Positions 7,039 to 16,651 of a stretch of DNA of 40,205 nucleotides are shown here, piece by piece. The stretch is from positions 1 through 40,205 of the forward strand of contig DVNB01000002.1 of NCBI GenBank assembly GCA_018714695.1. The letters are read 5' to 3'. How positions within the stretch are numbered: position 1 is the first letter of the stretch; every line of letters begins with the position of its first letter. The stretch is from Candidatus Ornithomonoglobus merdipullorum. GTDB lineage: Bacteria > Bacillota > Clostridia > UBA1381. Both the position numbers and the translations under genes were made by a program. The notes under the pieces were generated by a model. The model had not been told where the DNA came from, made no database searches, and worked only from the letters and a program-made list of their open reading frames with translations.

Positions 7039-8925
7039 TTATGTTTCCTGCAGTGTAATTGTTGCCTTTTGATATGATTCATAGCTGCCCTCTTCGATTT
7101 CGCCGCTTGCATCCGCCCAAGGTATAGTATCCAAGGACTGAGAGACATAAGAGCTTTGTGAAGAACCGATATATAAGCAATTATCTATAACTATTTCGGT
7201 TACAGGTGTTACGATCAACTGATTTGGATTATAACCGATTATAGATCCGGACATATTCTGTTGTCCGTTGCCGTATTGAACATATGAGCTATCCGAATTC
7301 GTTAGAGTCCCATTGTTTACTGTTGTACACGAAACCCATCTGTACCTGTAATAAGGATACTCACTATGCCCGTTATTCGTTATCTTGTATATAACTATCG
7401 TCAGTGAATTTATTTCATCTCCGAGACGGGCATTCGTGATCTGTTGTTTGACCTGTTCTATCAGCTCTTGTACAAAAGCTGTCGTTGCAAGTCTGGTTGA
7501 ATTATCGCTTATGTCCGGAGTCGGTGCTTTTGGCGTGCCGGAGAAAGTAGGTGAATTTGTATTCGCTTTACCATCCCAATTGGATATATTGCTCGAGGAT
7601 ATCCCATCCAGCACCGATTTGTTGCTATGCGTATGCCGCTGTGAATATGCCGCATCCCAATTGCTCATTTTTTCGGATGATACTCCGTCAAGCACTGTTT
7701 TATTTTCGTGAGTATGAGCTTTCTCCGAGAGCTCCGGTATTTCCGTAACAGCAGTGCTGCCGATCCGTACCGGAGTCCCGTTTATGTAGATATACTCATT
7801 CCTATAACCATCTTCCTCAACAATGTATCGGATATTGTTCGATGGTGTATCTCCAAGCGTTACCGACAGCGTGTTTGCGATCTTCAAATTTGACTGTGAC
7901 CATGTGTATACCTCAATTGCTGTTATTTCCGCACAGGTGTAATCGAGATAATCAAGTTCGCCCGACATATAGGATGTTCCGGTATCCTTGTTCTTTATTT
8001 CATATGTGACAGCTTTCAGTTTATTATCAAACAAAGCGCTGAAATGCAACCATGTATCAAGCGGTACAGTAGAAGCAGCATCGCCGTTTAACAGGAATGT
8101 ATCACCGTCTTTTGTCCCGAAATAGATCGCTACGCCTACCGTATCATAGGTTATTTTACTTGATTCTCCCGGACGAACTGCAAGATTCACGAGCGACACA
8201 TACCATCTGCTGCCCGCTGGTATAAAAACATCAAATTCAATAGATGCCTTATTCACATTGGAAAGGATTCCGGACAGGTCAGCCGCCGCCATGCCGTATT
8301 TATTCCCGGCATTGCTTGCACTGTCTATCTCAAGCCGGTCGTTTTCCTGATCATATTCCACTGTGCATCGTTCAATACCTTCGTAAACAATGTCTTCGGC
8401 AAAATCATATTCGGTGCATGTCGTAGGAAGCGACGACACTTCCCGCTGTTCGAGTTTGTCCTTGATATCGTCCCATGTAACATTCGTTATACCCGTTATA
8501 TCTATTGACACATTTTCCGTTGCGCCTATGTCCACATATATGTCGATATCCTGTGTCACCGGATAACTGCCGCTGTAGGTCGTGATATAGTCGGCATTGT
8601 CGCCGTAATTGCTGTAAGCATATAATATTTCTCCGTCGTCCGGATCGTACGCCATAATACCGACCTCACGAAGGTAAAAATCCTTATCCGCCGAATAGAT
8701 GCGTACTGCCATTCGGAATGTGCCGTCCGGCATGACCTGTTTCTCAAGTGTATCGACCGTTGCATCCACCGGACTTACAAGCTGTGTTATGTCCAATGTA
8801 TCCTCCGTGATATATCCGTCACCGACTGCAACGCGTGTAAACCTTAGCGGTGCGCCGTTATGTACTTTGGCATACAGAGCTTTTCCGGCTTCCGTTAAAT
8901 GCATTGCAGGAATTGCATAAGCCAT
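7039..8925 (-). CDS. Tail fibre / tail-collar fibre protein (gpH-like N-terminus)
   Basis: A 628-residue fibre. Residues 1-150 match the tail-collar N-terminal domain of P2 gpH-like fibres: MHLTEAGKALYAKVHNGAPL, then FTRVAVGDG and DFYLREVGIMAYDPDDGEI. The middle (about 180-365) looks like a concanavalin-like jelly roll. At about 405-455 there are two 'HTH.NK.VLDG.SS..MSNWD' repeats, a fibrous module with an HxH pattern that may bind metal. Then TFSGTPKAPTPDISDNSTRLATTAF-like segments are of the kind seen in trimeric fibres. The start overlaps the gpI stop by one base. It likely connects the baseplate to the receptor-binding protein. Confidence 0.9.
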   Translation of the reverse strand: MAYAIPAMHLTEAGKALYAKVHNGAPLRFTRVAVGDGYITEDTLDITQLVSPVDATVDTLEKQVMPDGTFRMAVRIYSADKDFYLREVGIMAYDPDDGEILYAYSNYGDNADYITTYSGSYPVTQDIDIYVDIGATENVSIDITGITNVTWDDIKDKLEQREVSSLPTTCTEYDFAEDIVYEGIERCTVEYDQENDRLEIDSASNAGNKYGMAAADLSGILSNVNKASIEFDVFIPAGSRWYVSLVNLAVRPGESSKITYDTVGVAIYFGTKDGDTFLLNGDAASTVPLDTWLHFSALFDNKLKAVTYEIKNKDTGTSYMSGELDYLDYTCAEITAIEVYTWSQSNLKIANTLSVTLGDTPSNNIRYIVEEDGYRNEYIYINGTPVRIGSTAVTEIPELSEKAHTHENKTVLDGVSSEKMSNWDAAYSQRHTHSNKSVLDGISSSNISNWDGKANTNSPTFSGTPKAPTPDISDNSTRLATTAFVQELIEQVKQQITNARLGDEINSLTIVIYKITNNGHSEYPYYRYRWVSCTTVNNGTLTNSDSSYVQYGNGQQNMSGSIIGYNPNQLIVTPVTEIVIDNCLYIGSSQSSYVSQSLDTIPWADASGEIEEGSYESYQKATITLQET

Positions 8926-9524
8926 TATTGATAACCCCTTTCATAGTTATTGAGTTTTTCCGCAGGTATGGCGGACTTCTTCCGCCGCCTCAGGATCGCT
9001 GCACTTGCATAGATTTTATTCGTCAACGTCCGCTTGAACGATGCCCCCTCAAGCTTTGCCCTAACCGGTTTCAGCTTGTTCAGATTCGATATAAAGGCAT
9101 CGTGTGCTTCTTGTGTAACATGCGCCGGATATACGCTTTCAACATTCACGCGGAAATAATACGGTTCACCGCCGTACTCGTACCACTGCTCAACTTCACC
9201 GCCTCCAAAGGCGGCAGCAAGCAGATTGGTCATACTTGACACGGTGCCGACACGGATGTTATGTATGAACGCTGCGGCGATCACCGATCTTTTCTGGTCA
9301 TCCGATAGATCGGCGGAATAGAACGGCGCATCCAGCTCCGCTGCCATTGCATCGAGCAGGGCAGCGGAGGCATTATCTATATCTGCCCAGAACAGTACAC
9401 TTGAAAGTGTGTCATATACATATGCATTAAGTGCCTTTATCGCTCTTGACAGTGCCTTATATTCATCAGTCTTGAATGTGTGCGGTAAAATATCGAGTAT
9501 CTCTGCATCTCTTATATTGATCAT
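8925..9524 (-). CDS. Phage tail protein I (P2 gpI-like)
   Basis: A 199-residue baseplate protein beginning MINIRDAEILDILPHTFK. It has the family features: early helices ('LSRAIKALNAYVYDTLSSVLFW'-type), 'ASAALLDAMAAELDAPFY', and 'IRVGTVSSMTNLLAAAFGGGEVEQWYEYGGEPYYFRV'-type strands. The ATG at 9524 is chosen because AAGGAGG is 5 bases upstream; an ATG 33 bp earlier lacks a site. Together with gpJ and gpV it builds the contractile-tail baseplate. It is placed directly before the fibre gene, as in P2. Confidence 0.93.
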   Translation of the reverse strand: MINIRDAEILDILPHTFKTDEYKALSRAIKALNAYVYDTLSSVLFWADIDNASAALLDAMAAELDAPFYSADLSDDQKRSVIAAAFIHNIRVGTVSSMTNLLAAAFGGGEVEQWYEYGGEPYYFRVNVESVYPAHVTQEAHDAFISNLNKLKPVRAKLEGASFKRTLTNKIYASAAILRRRKKSAIPAEKLNNYERGYQ

Positions 9525-9534
9525 TGCATCCTCC

Positions 9535-9921
9535 TTATGTAGGATCGTAGCCGTCAAGCACGATCTTTTCAGCGCTCAGCTTTAATGTTCCGGTGCTTTT
9601 TCTGTAAACTACAGACGCGCCGCCAAGATCGATATTTACTGTGCCATCCTTTGCGGTGATCTTGACACCTGCAAACGCTTTTCCGTATCCGTCCGACACA
9701 GGCGGCGGCTGACCGTATGAAAATATTTTTCCCAGACAGACGCCTTCGCCTTTTTCATCCAGTATAGTGGCAACAAGCGCGCCTACCTCGGGAACATTGT
9801 ACTCGTTCCCGAGGAGAGGAAGCCATCCTGAAACAATATTATTCTCCTGTGGATACGTCACTTTAACAAAACCGTGCTTAGCATCAATACTTGATATGCG
9901 TCCGGTGTAGTAACCTTCCAT
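9535..9921 (-). CDS. Baseplate assembly protein V (central spike)
   Basis: A 128-residue gpV-like protein. The N-terminal OB-fold begins MEGYYTGRISSIDAKHGFVK and continues with VTYPQENNIVSGWLPLL. The C-terminal beta-helix-like part is GKAFAGVKITAKDGTVNIDL. The family forms the trimeric spike below the tail tube that pierces the cell envelope. The ATG at 9921 is preceded by GGAGG at 8 bases; the reading frame extends upstream into the tape measure gene but without a site. Confidence 0.9.
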   Translation of the reverse strand: MEGYYTGRISSIDAKHGFVKVTYPQENNIVSGWLPLLGNEYNVPEVGALVATILDEKGEGVCLGKIFSYGQPPPVSDGYGKAFAGVKITAKDGTVNIDLGGASVVYRKSTGTLKLSAEKIVLDGYDPT

Positions 9922-9970
9922 GAAAAAAACCTCCGTTTTGTCATTTCTTTTTATAGCCTTATATTCCGCG

Positions 9971-12900
9971 TCAGAATTCCTTCCGCCGCTTGTCGCGCTC
10001 ATATTCTCTCATATAATCCTTGAATTCCGCAAAAGACAGCCGCATTGCCTGGCGCATAGTATCGGCATCAGCGCTGCCCGTTATTGTTATGTTCGGGCTG
10101 AATACGATACTCGATGTGCTGCCATCACTTTCCGAACCGCCGCGCTGTGGTCCGTTACGGCGCATCTCATCCATTACATCCTGTATCCACGCCATCATAT
10201 CGGAGATGCTCATCCCATTGTAAGCTGCCGCTTCGTCAGATGTCAAAACTCTTTCACCCCGGTGAAGCTCCGCGATATACCCGTCATAAGGAACATAGTC
10301 GAGCCCGTCTCGGTGCGAACCGTCAATCATCGATCTTGACTCTGCCGCATTATATATGCGCGCTCCTCTCGGAATGTCCGCAAGCACATCTCTGCCTTCA
10401 TACCACCAACGGCTGCCGTTATACTCGATCACTTCACGCGGATCGGGTATATTTTGATCGTTTACGTATGTAAGTCCTCCGCGCCAGTAATTAGTTCCGG
10501 ATGCATTGTTCGCCGGCGGAGTGCCATTCTGCACATAGTTTACGGTGTATGTTACCGATTTATCCTGCAGGCTGCTCTGATACGATAATGCCGTTTCGAT
10601 CTCGGCTTTTCCCGGAAACGATCCTTTTACTGTCTGTGCAACATTGACCGGTTTCAGCTGAAGTTGATTTTGTATCGCTTCTTTTAGTTCTGCTCGTCCC
10701 GTGAAGGTACCGGTAACGGTCTGAGTTGCGTATACATCCTTAAGGTTCCCGGATGCCTGCATTGCAGCTTCTATCTCTGATAAGCCGTAAACCTGTCCGT
10801 TTACGCTCACCTGTGCATTCTTGCTGTCGATCGTGGCAATGACTTCACCTGCTTTGTTGAGCACATCAATGTTTCCCTGTGCATTAACGCTGAGCGAAAC
10901 CGCTCCCATACCCTGCAGTGCAGCCATTTCGCCCGTTGCCTCGTTTACTATAGACACATCTCCGTTAGCATTGACAGAAACATCAACATTCCCCTGAGAT
11001 TTAAGACTTGCGATCTGGTTCTCAGCCTCCTCTATCACCGCAAAATTTCCGTTGGCATCTATTGTGATAGTCTTATTTTCCGGGATAAGGTTCATTGCAT
11101 GAGCCATATCAGACAGCTTATCTGCAATACCGTCCGGAGTGGATATGCCTTCAAATATGCCCTGCATATCTCCGAGCGATTTCATATCGGATATAACAGC
11201 ATTTATAGCATCGCCGCCGGCCGCTGTTGCCTGTGCAACATTTTCAAAGCCGTTCTGTATCAATGCCGCACCCGAGACAGCATTCTCTGTGGTCTCGCCG
11301 ATCGCAAGCTTGTAGTCAATGAAGCTGTTTGCCATTTCTGCCGCTTTTCCGTCAGCGATAGCCGCCGCAAATTCAGTGTATCCGGACTTCGCCGCCGCAA
11401 ACGATGTCGCAACCGAGTCAGTGTTCTTTCCGGCGAGGACCATTGCCTGACCGAGCTGTTCAAGCATTTGTATATCTGTATCCGTACCGAACGCATTACC
11501 TGCATTAACATCACTTGCCAATGCTTGTGAAAGGTACGTGCTTGCCTGCTCAACACTCTTGTCAAACTCGCTTGTACTTGAGGTACAGCGATCAAGTTCC
11601 TTATTGACACCCGAAAGCTGTAAGTTTGTCATGGAGAGTCCACCGTTTATCGCGTCAACAAATGCCTGTACCCCATATGAGTCAAGATGCTCTTGATCGA
11701 GGAACTGAAACTCTATGCCGGCAGCCTTAGCTTTCTGATAAAGAGCGTCCATATTGCTTATGTACTCGTCCTGCGTGGACAGCCCCTTCTCAAATGAGGT
11801 TCGGTACATCTCCGCACCTGATACGAGATCATTGTATACGGTCTGCATGCTTTCAAGGCTGCTCTGTTGCTTTTCAAGCTGAGGTATGCTTTCGGTATCA
11901 AGTTTATACTGCTCGGCGCCGCCCTGTACTTTATTTATGAGATCGGTACTTGAATCGATCAGCTCACTTCTTTCAAGCTGCTGAGCCATATTGATCGCAG
12001 TTTCAAGCTCAGATGTATCGGCATTGATTACAAGGTTATATTCCTCACCAAGCATTTGTGCTATCTCTTCAAGCCTCTGTTTCGCCGACTCTACCTGTTC
12101 CGTACTGCTGTTCGGATCCGCTATAACAAGACGGAGCGACGATACCTCCTGTGCAAGATCGTTGTACTTCTGAAGTCCGACCGATGCTTCCTCGATCTGA
12201 GATGCAGTTTCAAGCATTCCGTCTGCATAATGATATTTTCTGTTTGAGAAATAATCTATAGCTCCGGCAACTGCTGCTATACCGGCAGCCACGCCAACAG
12301 ATGGCAATGCCGCCGCGGCTATGCCCGAAAGTACTCCGGTCACTATGCCGCCGAATGTACCTGCGGCTGTTGTCGCTCCTGTGAATGTACCGATCAAAGT
12401 CTTGAGCACTCCTGCAGCGCCTCCGGATCTTGCGATCGGAGCAAGAACTTTTCCGAATGATATAAGGCTGTCGATCCCTTTTATTGTTCCCGAGCCGAGC
12501 TTTATTCCGACAAAGGCTTTTGCTATACCCTTTGCCGCTGAAATGATATTGTCACTGTTGTCTATAAGCCCGCCGAGCAGATCGGAGGCAACCGGTATAG
12601 CCTTTTCGATACCTTCCGAGAATGTTTCAAACAGTGTCGGCATCTTTGCAGCAAGCGCCTCCGCCGCGTCTCCTACAAGCGGCAATATCTTCTGTCCAAG
12701 CTTGATCTGCTCCTTCTCAAAGGCATTGTTGAGAAGCGTCAGCTTGTTTGCGGTAGTGTCCGCAGCCGCCTCATACTCTTTCTGCATGCTTCCTGCATAC
12801 TGAGTGCTGTCCGATACCTTGTCGAACTGCGTTCGCAGATTATCAAGATTGGCAAGCAGCGGCGCGATGGCTGCGATCGACTCATTTCCGAAATACTGTG

Positions 12901-13768
12901 ATAATGCTGCAGACTGTTCCGCTTCCGGCAGCTGTGACATTGCGCCGAGCAAGTCTAAAATTGCACCCTTGGCATCGACCTGCATCCGGGCGGCAAGATC
13001 CGTCGCGTTGAATCCGAGCTTTTCAAGCACGGCTTGCTGTTTTTTCGTTGCTGCCTCACCGAGCGTCATTGCCTTAGTCATATTCTTGATACCCGTCGCG
13101 GCTATCTCTGCCTCAACTCCCGGCATCGCCGCCGCAAGTGCCGCGACCTCGCCGCCCGAAAGACCGGCTATCTGTCCGAGTGAGCCTACGCGTGATACAA
13201 CTTCCGCAAGTTTCGTTGCACGTTCACTTGAGGTGTTTCCGAGATAGTTTATCTGATCTGCAAGGCTTTCGACCTCCGGCTGTGTCAGTGACATGGATGT
13301 TCGCCACTGCGCCATCCATTCGCCTGCCTGCTCTGCAGTAGTATCGAATGCTATGCCCATCTTGGCAGCTGATTCGGCAAAGCTGAGCAGTTCGTTTTCG
13401 GCAATGCCTGACTGTCCTGCGGCTTCAACAATGCTTGCAATATCATTTGCTGCCATCGGTATCTCTGTACTCAGATCGAGTATACCGTCATAAAGATCAT
13501 AGTATGTCTCTGTCAGGTTACCGTTGGCATCACGCGCTCCGTCAACCACCTTTGCAACTCCGGCCATAGCTTTCTCATAGCTGATAGCCTTTTTAGTGCT
13601 GTCGACGATCAGACCTGCTCCGGCTGCTGCGGCTGCACCTGCCGCAACATTTACAGCCGTGTTGACATTCCTTCCGAGTGAGCCCAACTGCCGTTCTGCT
13701 GCGCTTATAGCATTCTGCAGAGACGGATCGAGAGCGCCACCGATCTTTATAATCAATTCCTTAGCCAT
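9971..13768 (-). CDS. Tail tape measure protein (TP901 family)
   Basis: A 1265-residue protein that sets tail length. The N-terminal 400 residues are the TP901 tape-measure core (KISYEKAMAGVAKVV-type start, 'LSTEIPMAANDIASIVEAAG', 'EWMAQWRTSM', and 'VSRVGSLGQIAGLSGGEVAALAAAM'). An Ala/Gly-rich hydrophobic region at about 395-510 is followed by coiled coils. A beta-like repetitive stretch at about 890-1050 has 'ITIDANGNFAVI' and 'VSVNANGDVSIV' repeats. The C-terminus carries 'PRGARIYNAAESRSMIDG' and 'LHRGERVLTSDEA' patterns typical of clostridial tape measures. At 0.15 nm per residue the tail would be near 190 nm (estimate). The tail chaperone that normally lies upstream is not here. Confidence 0.95.
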   Translation of the reverse strand: MAKELIIKIGGALDPSLQNAISAAERQLGSLGRNVNTAVNVAAGAAAAAGAGLIVDSTKKAISYEKAMAGVAKVVDGARDANGNLTETYYDLYDGILDLSTEIPMAANDIASIVEAAGQSGIAENELLSFAESAAKMGIAFDTTAEQAGEWMAQWRTSMSLTQPEVESLADQINYLGNTSSERATKLAEVVSRVGSLGQIAGLSGGEVAALAAAMPGVEAEIAATGIKNMTKAMTLGEAATKKQQAVLEKLGFNATDLAARMQVDAKGAILDLLGAMSQLPEAEQSAALSQYFGNESIAAIAPLLANLDNLRTQFDKVSDSTQYAGSMQKEYEAAADTTANKLTLLNNAFEKEQIKLGQKILPLVGDAAEALAAKMPTLFETFSEGIEKAIPVASDLLGGLIDNSDNIISAAKGIAKAFVGIKLGSGTIKGIDSLISFGKVLAPIARSGGAAGVLKTLIGTFTGATTAAGTFGGIVTGVLSGIAAAALPSVGVAAGIAAVAGAIDYFSNRKYHYADGMLETASQIEEASVGLQKYNDLAQEVSSLRLVIADPNSSTEQVESAKQRLEEIAQMLGEEYNLVINADTSELETAINMAQQLERSELIDSSTDLINKVQGGAEQYKLDTESIPQLEKQQSSLESMQTVYNDLVSGAEMYRTSFEKGLSTQDEYISNMDALYQKAKAAGIEFQFLDQEHLDSYGVQAFVDAINGGLSMTNLQLSGVNKELDRCTSSTSEFDKSVEQASTYLSQALASDVNAGNAFGTDTDIQMLEQLGQAMVLAGKNTDSVATSFAAAKSGYTEFAAAIADGKAAEMANSFIDYKLAIGETTENAVSGAALIQNGFENVAQATAAGGDAINAVISDMKSLGDMQGIFEGISTPDGIADKLSDMAHAMNLIPENKTITIDANGNFAVIEEAENQIASLKSQGNVDVSVNANGDVSIVNEATGEMAALQGMGAVSLSVNAQGNIDVLNKAGEVIATIDSKNAQVSVNGQVYGLSEIEAAMQASGNLKDVYATQTVTGTFTGRAELKEAIQNQLQLKPVNVAQTVKGSFPGKAEIETALSYQSSLQDKSVTYTVNYVQNGTPPANNASGTNYWRGGLTYVNDQNIPDPREVIEYNGSRWWYEGRDVLADIPRGARIYNAAESRSMIDGSHRDGLDYVPYDGYIAELHRGERVLTSDEAAAYNGMSISDMMAWIQDVMDEMRRNGPQRGGSESDGSTSSIVFSPNITITGSADADTMRQAMRLSFAEFKDYMREYERDKRRKEF

Positions 13769-13794
13769 TGATCCGCCTCCCGGTTATTGATCGC

Positions 13795-14307
13795 TTACAG
13801 ATACTGCGAAATGCCTTCTCGCACGTCTACTCCGTTTACCTTATAGGTACCGTTGAGCTTGTCGATCTCGATGAATACGTTTCCTGCCTCATCCTCGACC
13901 TTGATATATGTAAGAGTCAGAGTGATCTTGCTGTCCATCTTGTCGGAACGTGTGAGTGTACCGAGTTCGATCTCTTTCGCAAAGCCCTTCGTGCTCACCT
14001 TCAAGCCGCCATAGCTGAAATCATGCGTATCTGTATTGATCTTTTGTGCCGCTCCGCGGAGTATGATAGATGTTGTCTTTGTGAGCGATATGGCAGATGC
14101 CGCTTCCTTATCGAATATCTGGAACGGGATCTCCATTTCGAGGTTTTCAGTCCTCATGCCCGGTACGTCTATATCTCCGGCGGCAAGCTCTGCTGTATAT
14201 GTTTTTGAAGTGATCGTCGGTAATGTCACCTCGGAGCCGTGCCCGAAAAGCTTTTCCGATGCGTTATATGCCGAAAAATCAACTATCTGTGATGGAATCT
14301 TACTCAT
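13795..14307 (-). CDS. Major tail tube protein (P2 FII-like)
   Basis: A 170-residue tube subunit starting MSKIPSQIVDFSAYNASEKL. The FII family patterns 'GHGSEVTLPTI', 'AAGDIDVPGMRTENLEMEIPF' and 'LTLTYIKVEDEAGNVFIEIDKLNGTYKVNGVD'-type end are present. It polymerises as hexameric rings around the tape measure and receives the sheath on its outside. Its start overlaps the sheath stop by 8 bp with a GGGAGG site, and only 26 bp separate it from the tape measure gene. Confidence 0.94.
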   Translation of the reverse strand: MSKIPSQIVDFSAYNASEKLFGHGSEVTLPTITSKTYTAELAAGDIDVPGMRTENLEMEIPFQIFDKEAASAISLTKTTSIILRGAAQKINTDTHDFSYGGLKVSTKGFAKEIELGTLTRSDKMDSKITLTLTYIKVEDEAGNVFIEIDKLNGTYKVNGVDVREGISQYL

Positions 14308-15730
14308 TTGTCGTACCTCCCAATATCGAATTTCTCAGTGTTTCGGTGTCGAAACTGAAAATATTCTCGATGCACTCGCCGGGAACATTCGCAGCAAGAT
14401 TCGTCCTAAATGTAAATTTGCCGTTCAAGATATCCTCCGACGGATTATCATCCGCATTGTAGTACATAGTTCCTCCGGCTATGTATCCTGCCGCAGTATA
14501 TGCTGCAAGCTTGATGTTTTCATCTGTGATGCAGTCCTCGACCATCTTTGAGGAGAGCGGGGAATCTATCACAGCAAAGTTCGAATTGATGAAGTCGTTC
14601 TCTATCCATAGGAACGAAAGCCTCGTCATGATCCAACGCTTGACCGGATCCGTTTCTCCCGGATATGCCGCCGTATTGTTACCCCAGGTATACCATCCGT
14701 TGCGTGATATTACGGTTACAATACCCTCGGCATTGAGTTCGTTGCCGTCCTCCTGATCGTAATATACGCTTGTCCCGTCACTTAGCACAACATCGTCTAT
14801 ATCGATCCTTTGATTTGACGGCGACTTACATGTTATCCCGTCCGAATCCGCCGCCTGATCCATTATCACGGCTGCAAGATAGGCTGAGAGCGCGATGGTC
14901 ATATCATTTTTCTTGATCATCGGCCACACCGCTATGCAGTTCTCATTAAGCGTTCGCGACTGCTTTTCCTCGATAGCCGCCGCGCGCGTTTTTGCCGTCG
15001 TAGAGTCTATGTCGCATATAGCCATACCCTTGTAGCAGCCGTTTATCTCCGCCGCTTTTGCGGAGAGCGCCGCGCCTACCGTATCATCTGTAGTCCAGCC
15101 CGGAGCGGTAAGAATAAGCGGTACAACGCCGAGCATCGGATAGATCGACTTAATGACCTCCATACCCGTTCTTGCGTCCGTCTCTGTGTCCCATGCTCCT
15201 ATGATATCCTTTGCTGTGACCTTTGACACATCTGCTTTGTTATATGAAACAGAGACTTCGCCGGTCTGTGTCTCCGCGAAATTGACGACAAGCTTTCCGT
15301 TGACCCACTCTGTCTCGTATTTGTCAGCAGTTATTGGTGTTGACTCTTTCTTGATAACAAGAGTCGATACGATAACGTCATCTTCTATCGTGATCACATT
15401 ATCCGATACCGGGTAATCTGTTTCCTCCACTGCGGTAAAGTGCTTAGATGGATCCAGAACGTTAATAAACACGACCGGAGCAACCGAAAACGCTGAAAAG
15501 CTTGCATACATAGCCTGACAGAGGGTGTATTTTGCAAAGTCTGCAGAATATCCGAGCTTGCTTCTGCATTCCGCCATGTTATAGCATATAACGGGCTTGT
15601 TCACGGCAGCTGTCGGATCGGCTGTCATATGCACCGGAGCGGTGCCTATAGCGACCTGTGCGAACGTTGTCGTCACGGCTGCTGTCATTTCCGTATCTGT
15701 GGTACTGTTATAAATACCGTGTCTGTACAT
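14300..15730 (-). CDS. Contractile tail sheath protein (FI-like)
   Basis: A 476-residue sheath subunit, which shows the tail is contractile. The start MYRHGIYNSTTDTEMTAAVT is followed by 'VAIGTAPVHM' and the conserved C-terminal sheath block 'SFLWIENDFINSNFAVIDSPLS' and 'GYIAGGTMYYNADDNPSEDIL'. A strong AAGGAGGAC site precedes the ATG. It lies between the tail-completion genes and the tube gene, the standard sheath-tube order. Confidence 0.95.
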   Translation of the reverse strand: MYRHGIYNSTTDTEMTAAVTTTFAQVAIGTAPVHMTADPTAAVNKPVICYNMAECRSKLGYSADFAKYTLCQAMYASFSAFSVAPVVFINVLDPSKHFTAVEETDYPVSDNVITIEDDVIVSTLVIKKESTPITADKYETEWVNGKLVVNFAETQTGEVSVSYNKADVSKVTAKDIIGAWDTETDARTGMEVIKSIYPMLGVVPLILTAPGWTTDDTVGAALSAKAAEINGCYKGMAICDIDSTTAKTRAAAIEEKQSRTLNENCIAVWPMIKKNDMTIALSAYLAAVIMDQAADSDGITCKSPSNQRIDIDDVVLSDGTSVYYDQEDGNELNAEGIVTVISRNGWYTWGNNTAAYPGETDPVKRWIMTRLSFLWIENDFINSNFAVIDSPLSSKMVEDCITDENIKLAAYTAAGYIAGGTMYYNADDNPSEDILNGKFTFRTNLAANVPGECIENIFSFDTETLRNSILGGTTNE

Positions 15731-15742
15731 CTTTTGTCCTCC

Positions 15743-16165
15743 TTATTTCGATAATATTTCGGCGTATTCAACGGACTTTCTGTAGCAGAAATCCTCTCTG
15801 CTGCCCGCCTGCGCCTTCTTTTTCAGGAACCCGGTAAAATCCTCTATGGGGATCACAAGCTCCCTTATAAACGGAACGTTGAGTTTTTCAGGCACAGTGC
15901 CCGTGAGTGCCGTGTTTGACTTGATGCCCGGCAGGCTTGCCCCGACATAGATCATCGTTCCCTTATGGTTTTCCGCCGCCGCGCCGGATGTTTGAGTATC
16001 GACACCCTTTCTCTCCGGCACGGCTGCCGCGGCTCTTTTGCTTTTTTCGGCAGCGTCCGCTGCCGTTTGTGCGGCATCCGCTGCCGTTTTTACGGCTTCT
16101 GCCGTCTCTGCACCGGTTGTTTCGCCGGCTGTATTTTCATCAGTAGTTGTTTTGCTCCTCAGCAT
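15743..16165 (-). CDS. Hypothetical protein upstream of sheath
   Basis: A 140-residue protein. The N-terminal half is low-complexity, rich in Ala, Thr, Glu and Lys (TAGETTGAETAEAVKTAADA, with repeats of AAD AAQ/AAE). The C-terminal half is folded-looking (GTMIYVGASLPGIKSNTALT, then 'PFIRELVIPIEDFTGFL'). The ATG at 16165 is chosen for the AAGGAGG 6 bases upstream. A gene of this size with a variable linker and conserved tail is usual just before the sheath in Mu-like and clostridial contractile phages. The role is unknown; tail completion is possible. Confidence 0.75.
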   Translation of the reverse strand: MLRSKTTTDENTAGETTGAETAEAVKTAADAAQTAADAAEKSKRAAAAVPERKGVDTQTSGAAAENHKGTMIYVGASLPGIKSNTALTGTVPEKLNVPFIRELVIPIEDFTGFLKKKAQAGSREDFCYRKSVEYAEILSK

Positions 16166-16179
16166 GTTATGCCTCCTTA

Positions 16180-16650
16180 TCATAAAAATCCGAGCGGATC
16201 GTCAAAGCGCATAGCGTCAAGCTCCCATACCGTCACAACGTTGCCGATAAAATACGGAGTGGTGAACGCATCGCTGATGTTCCACTTCAGCGGGAACTTC
16301 ATTCGGAACTCACCGCGGATCCCGACATGCTTTAAAAAATAATCGCGTATGCGCTGTATTACGATCATCAATGTTTCGTGTCCCGACATATTCTCGCTCT
16401 CATCCTTGATCGCTATAACGATCTCTACGGTGGTCTTCTGCGGATCCGAAGCTTTCTCTATCTCACCGCCGCACGTCTTGACTATACAGCACGGGAAATA
16501 TGTATCTTCCTCGTCGCCTTCAAATTCCGTTGTGAGCGGTATATCGTGCTTATATACTTTAATGCCTCTGAGCTCCGGTATAGATATATCCGGCAGGATC
16601 TCATTTTCAAGGATCCGCTTTATCTCGTTTTGCAGTCTTATTTCAGCCAT
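16180..16650 (-). CDS. Tail terminator/completion-like phage protein
   Basis: A 156-residue protein starting MAEIRLQNEIKRILENEI, with a 'FPCCIVKTCGGEIE' strand, a 'TTVEIVIAIKDESENMSGHETLMIVIQRIRDYFLK'-type central sheet-helix, and an 'FTTPYFIGNVVTVWELDAM' end. This alternation resembles gpU/gp37 (DUF1834-like) tail terminators. It overlaps functionally with gpZ two bases upstream and is translationally coupled (stop TGA two bases before the ATG). It probably caps the tail tube; the family assignment is moderate. Confidence 0.65.
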   Translation of the reverse strand: MAEIRLQNEIKRILENEILPDISIPELRGIKVYKHDIPLTTEFEGDEEDTYFPCCIVKTCGGEIEKASDPQKTTVEIVIAIKDESENMSGHETLMIVIQRIRDYFLKHVGIRGEFRMKFPLKWNISDAFTTPYFIGNVVTVWELDAMRFDDPLGFL

Positions 16651-16651
16651 A

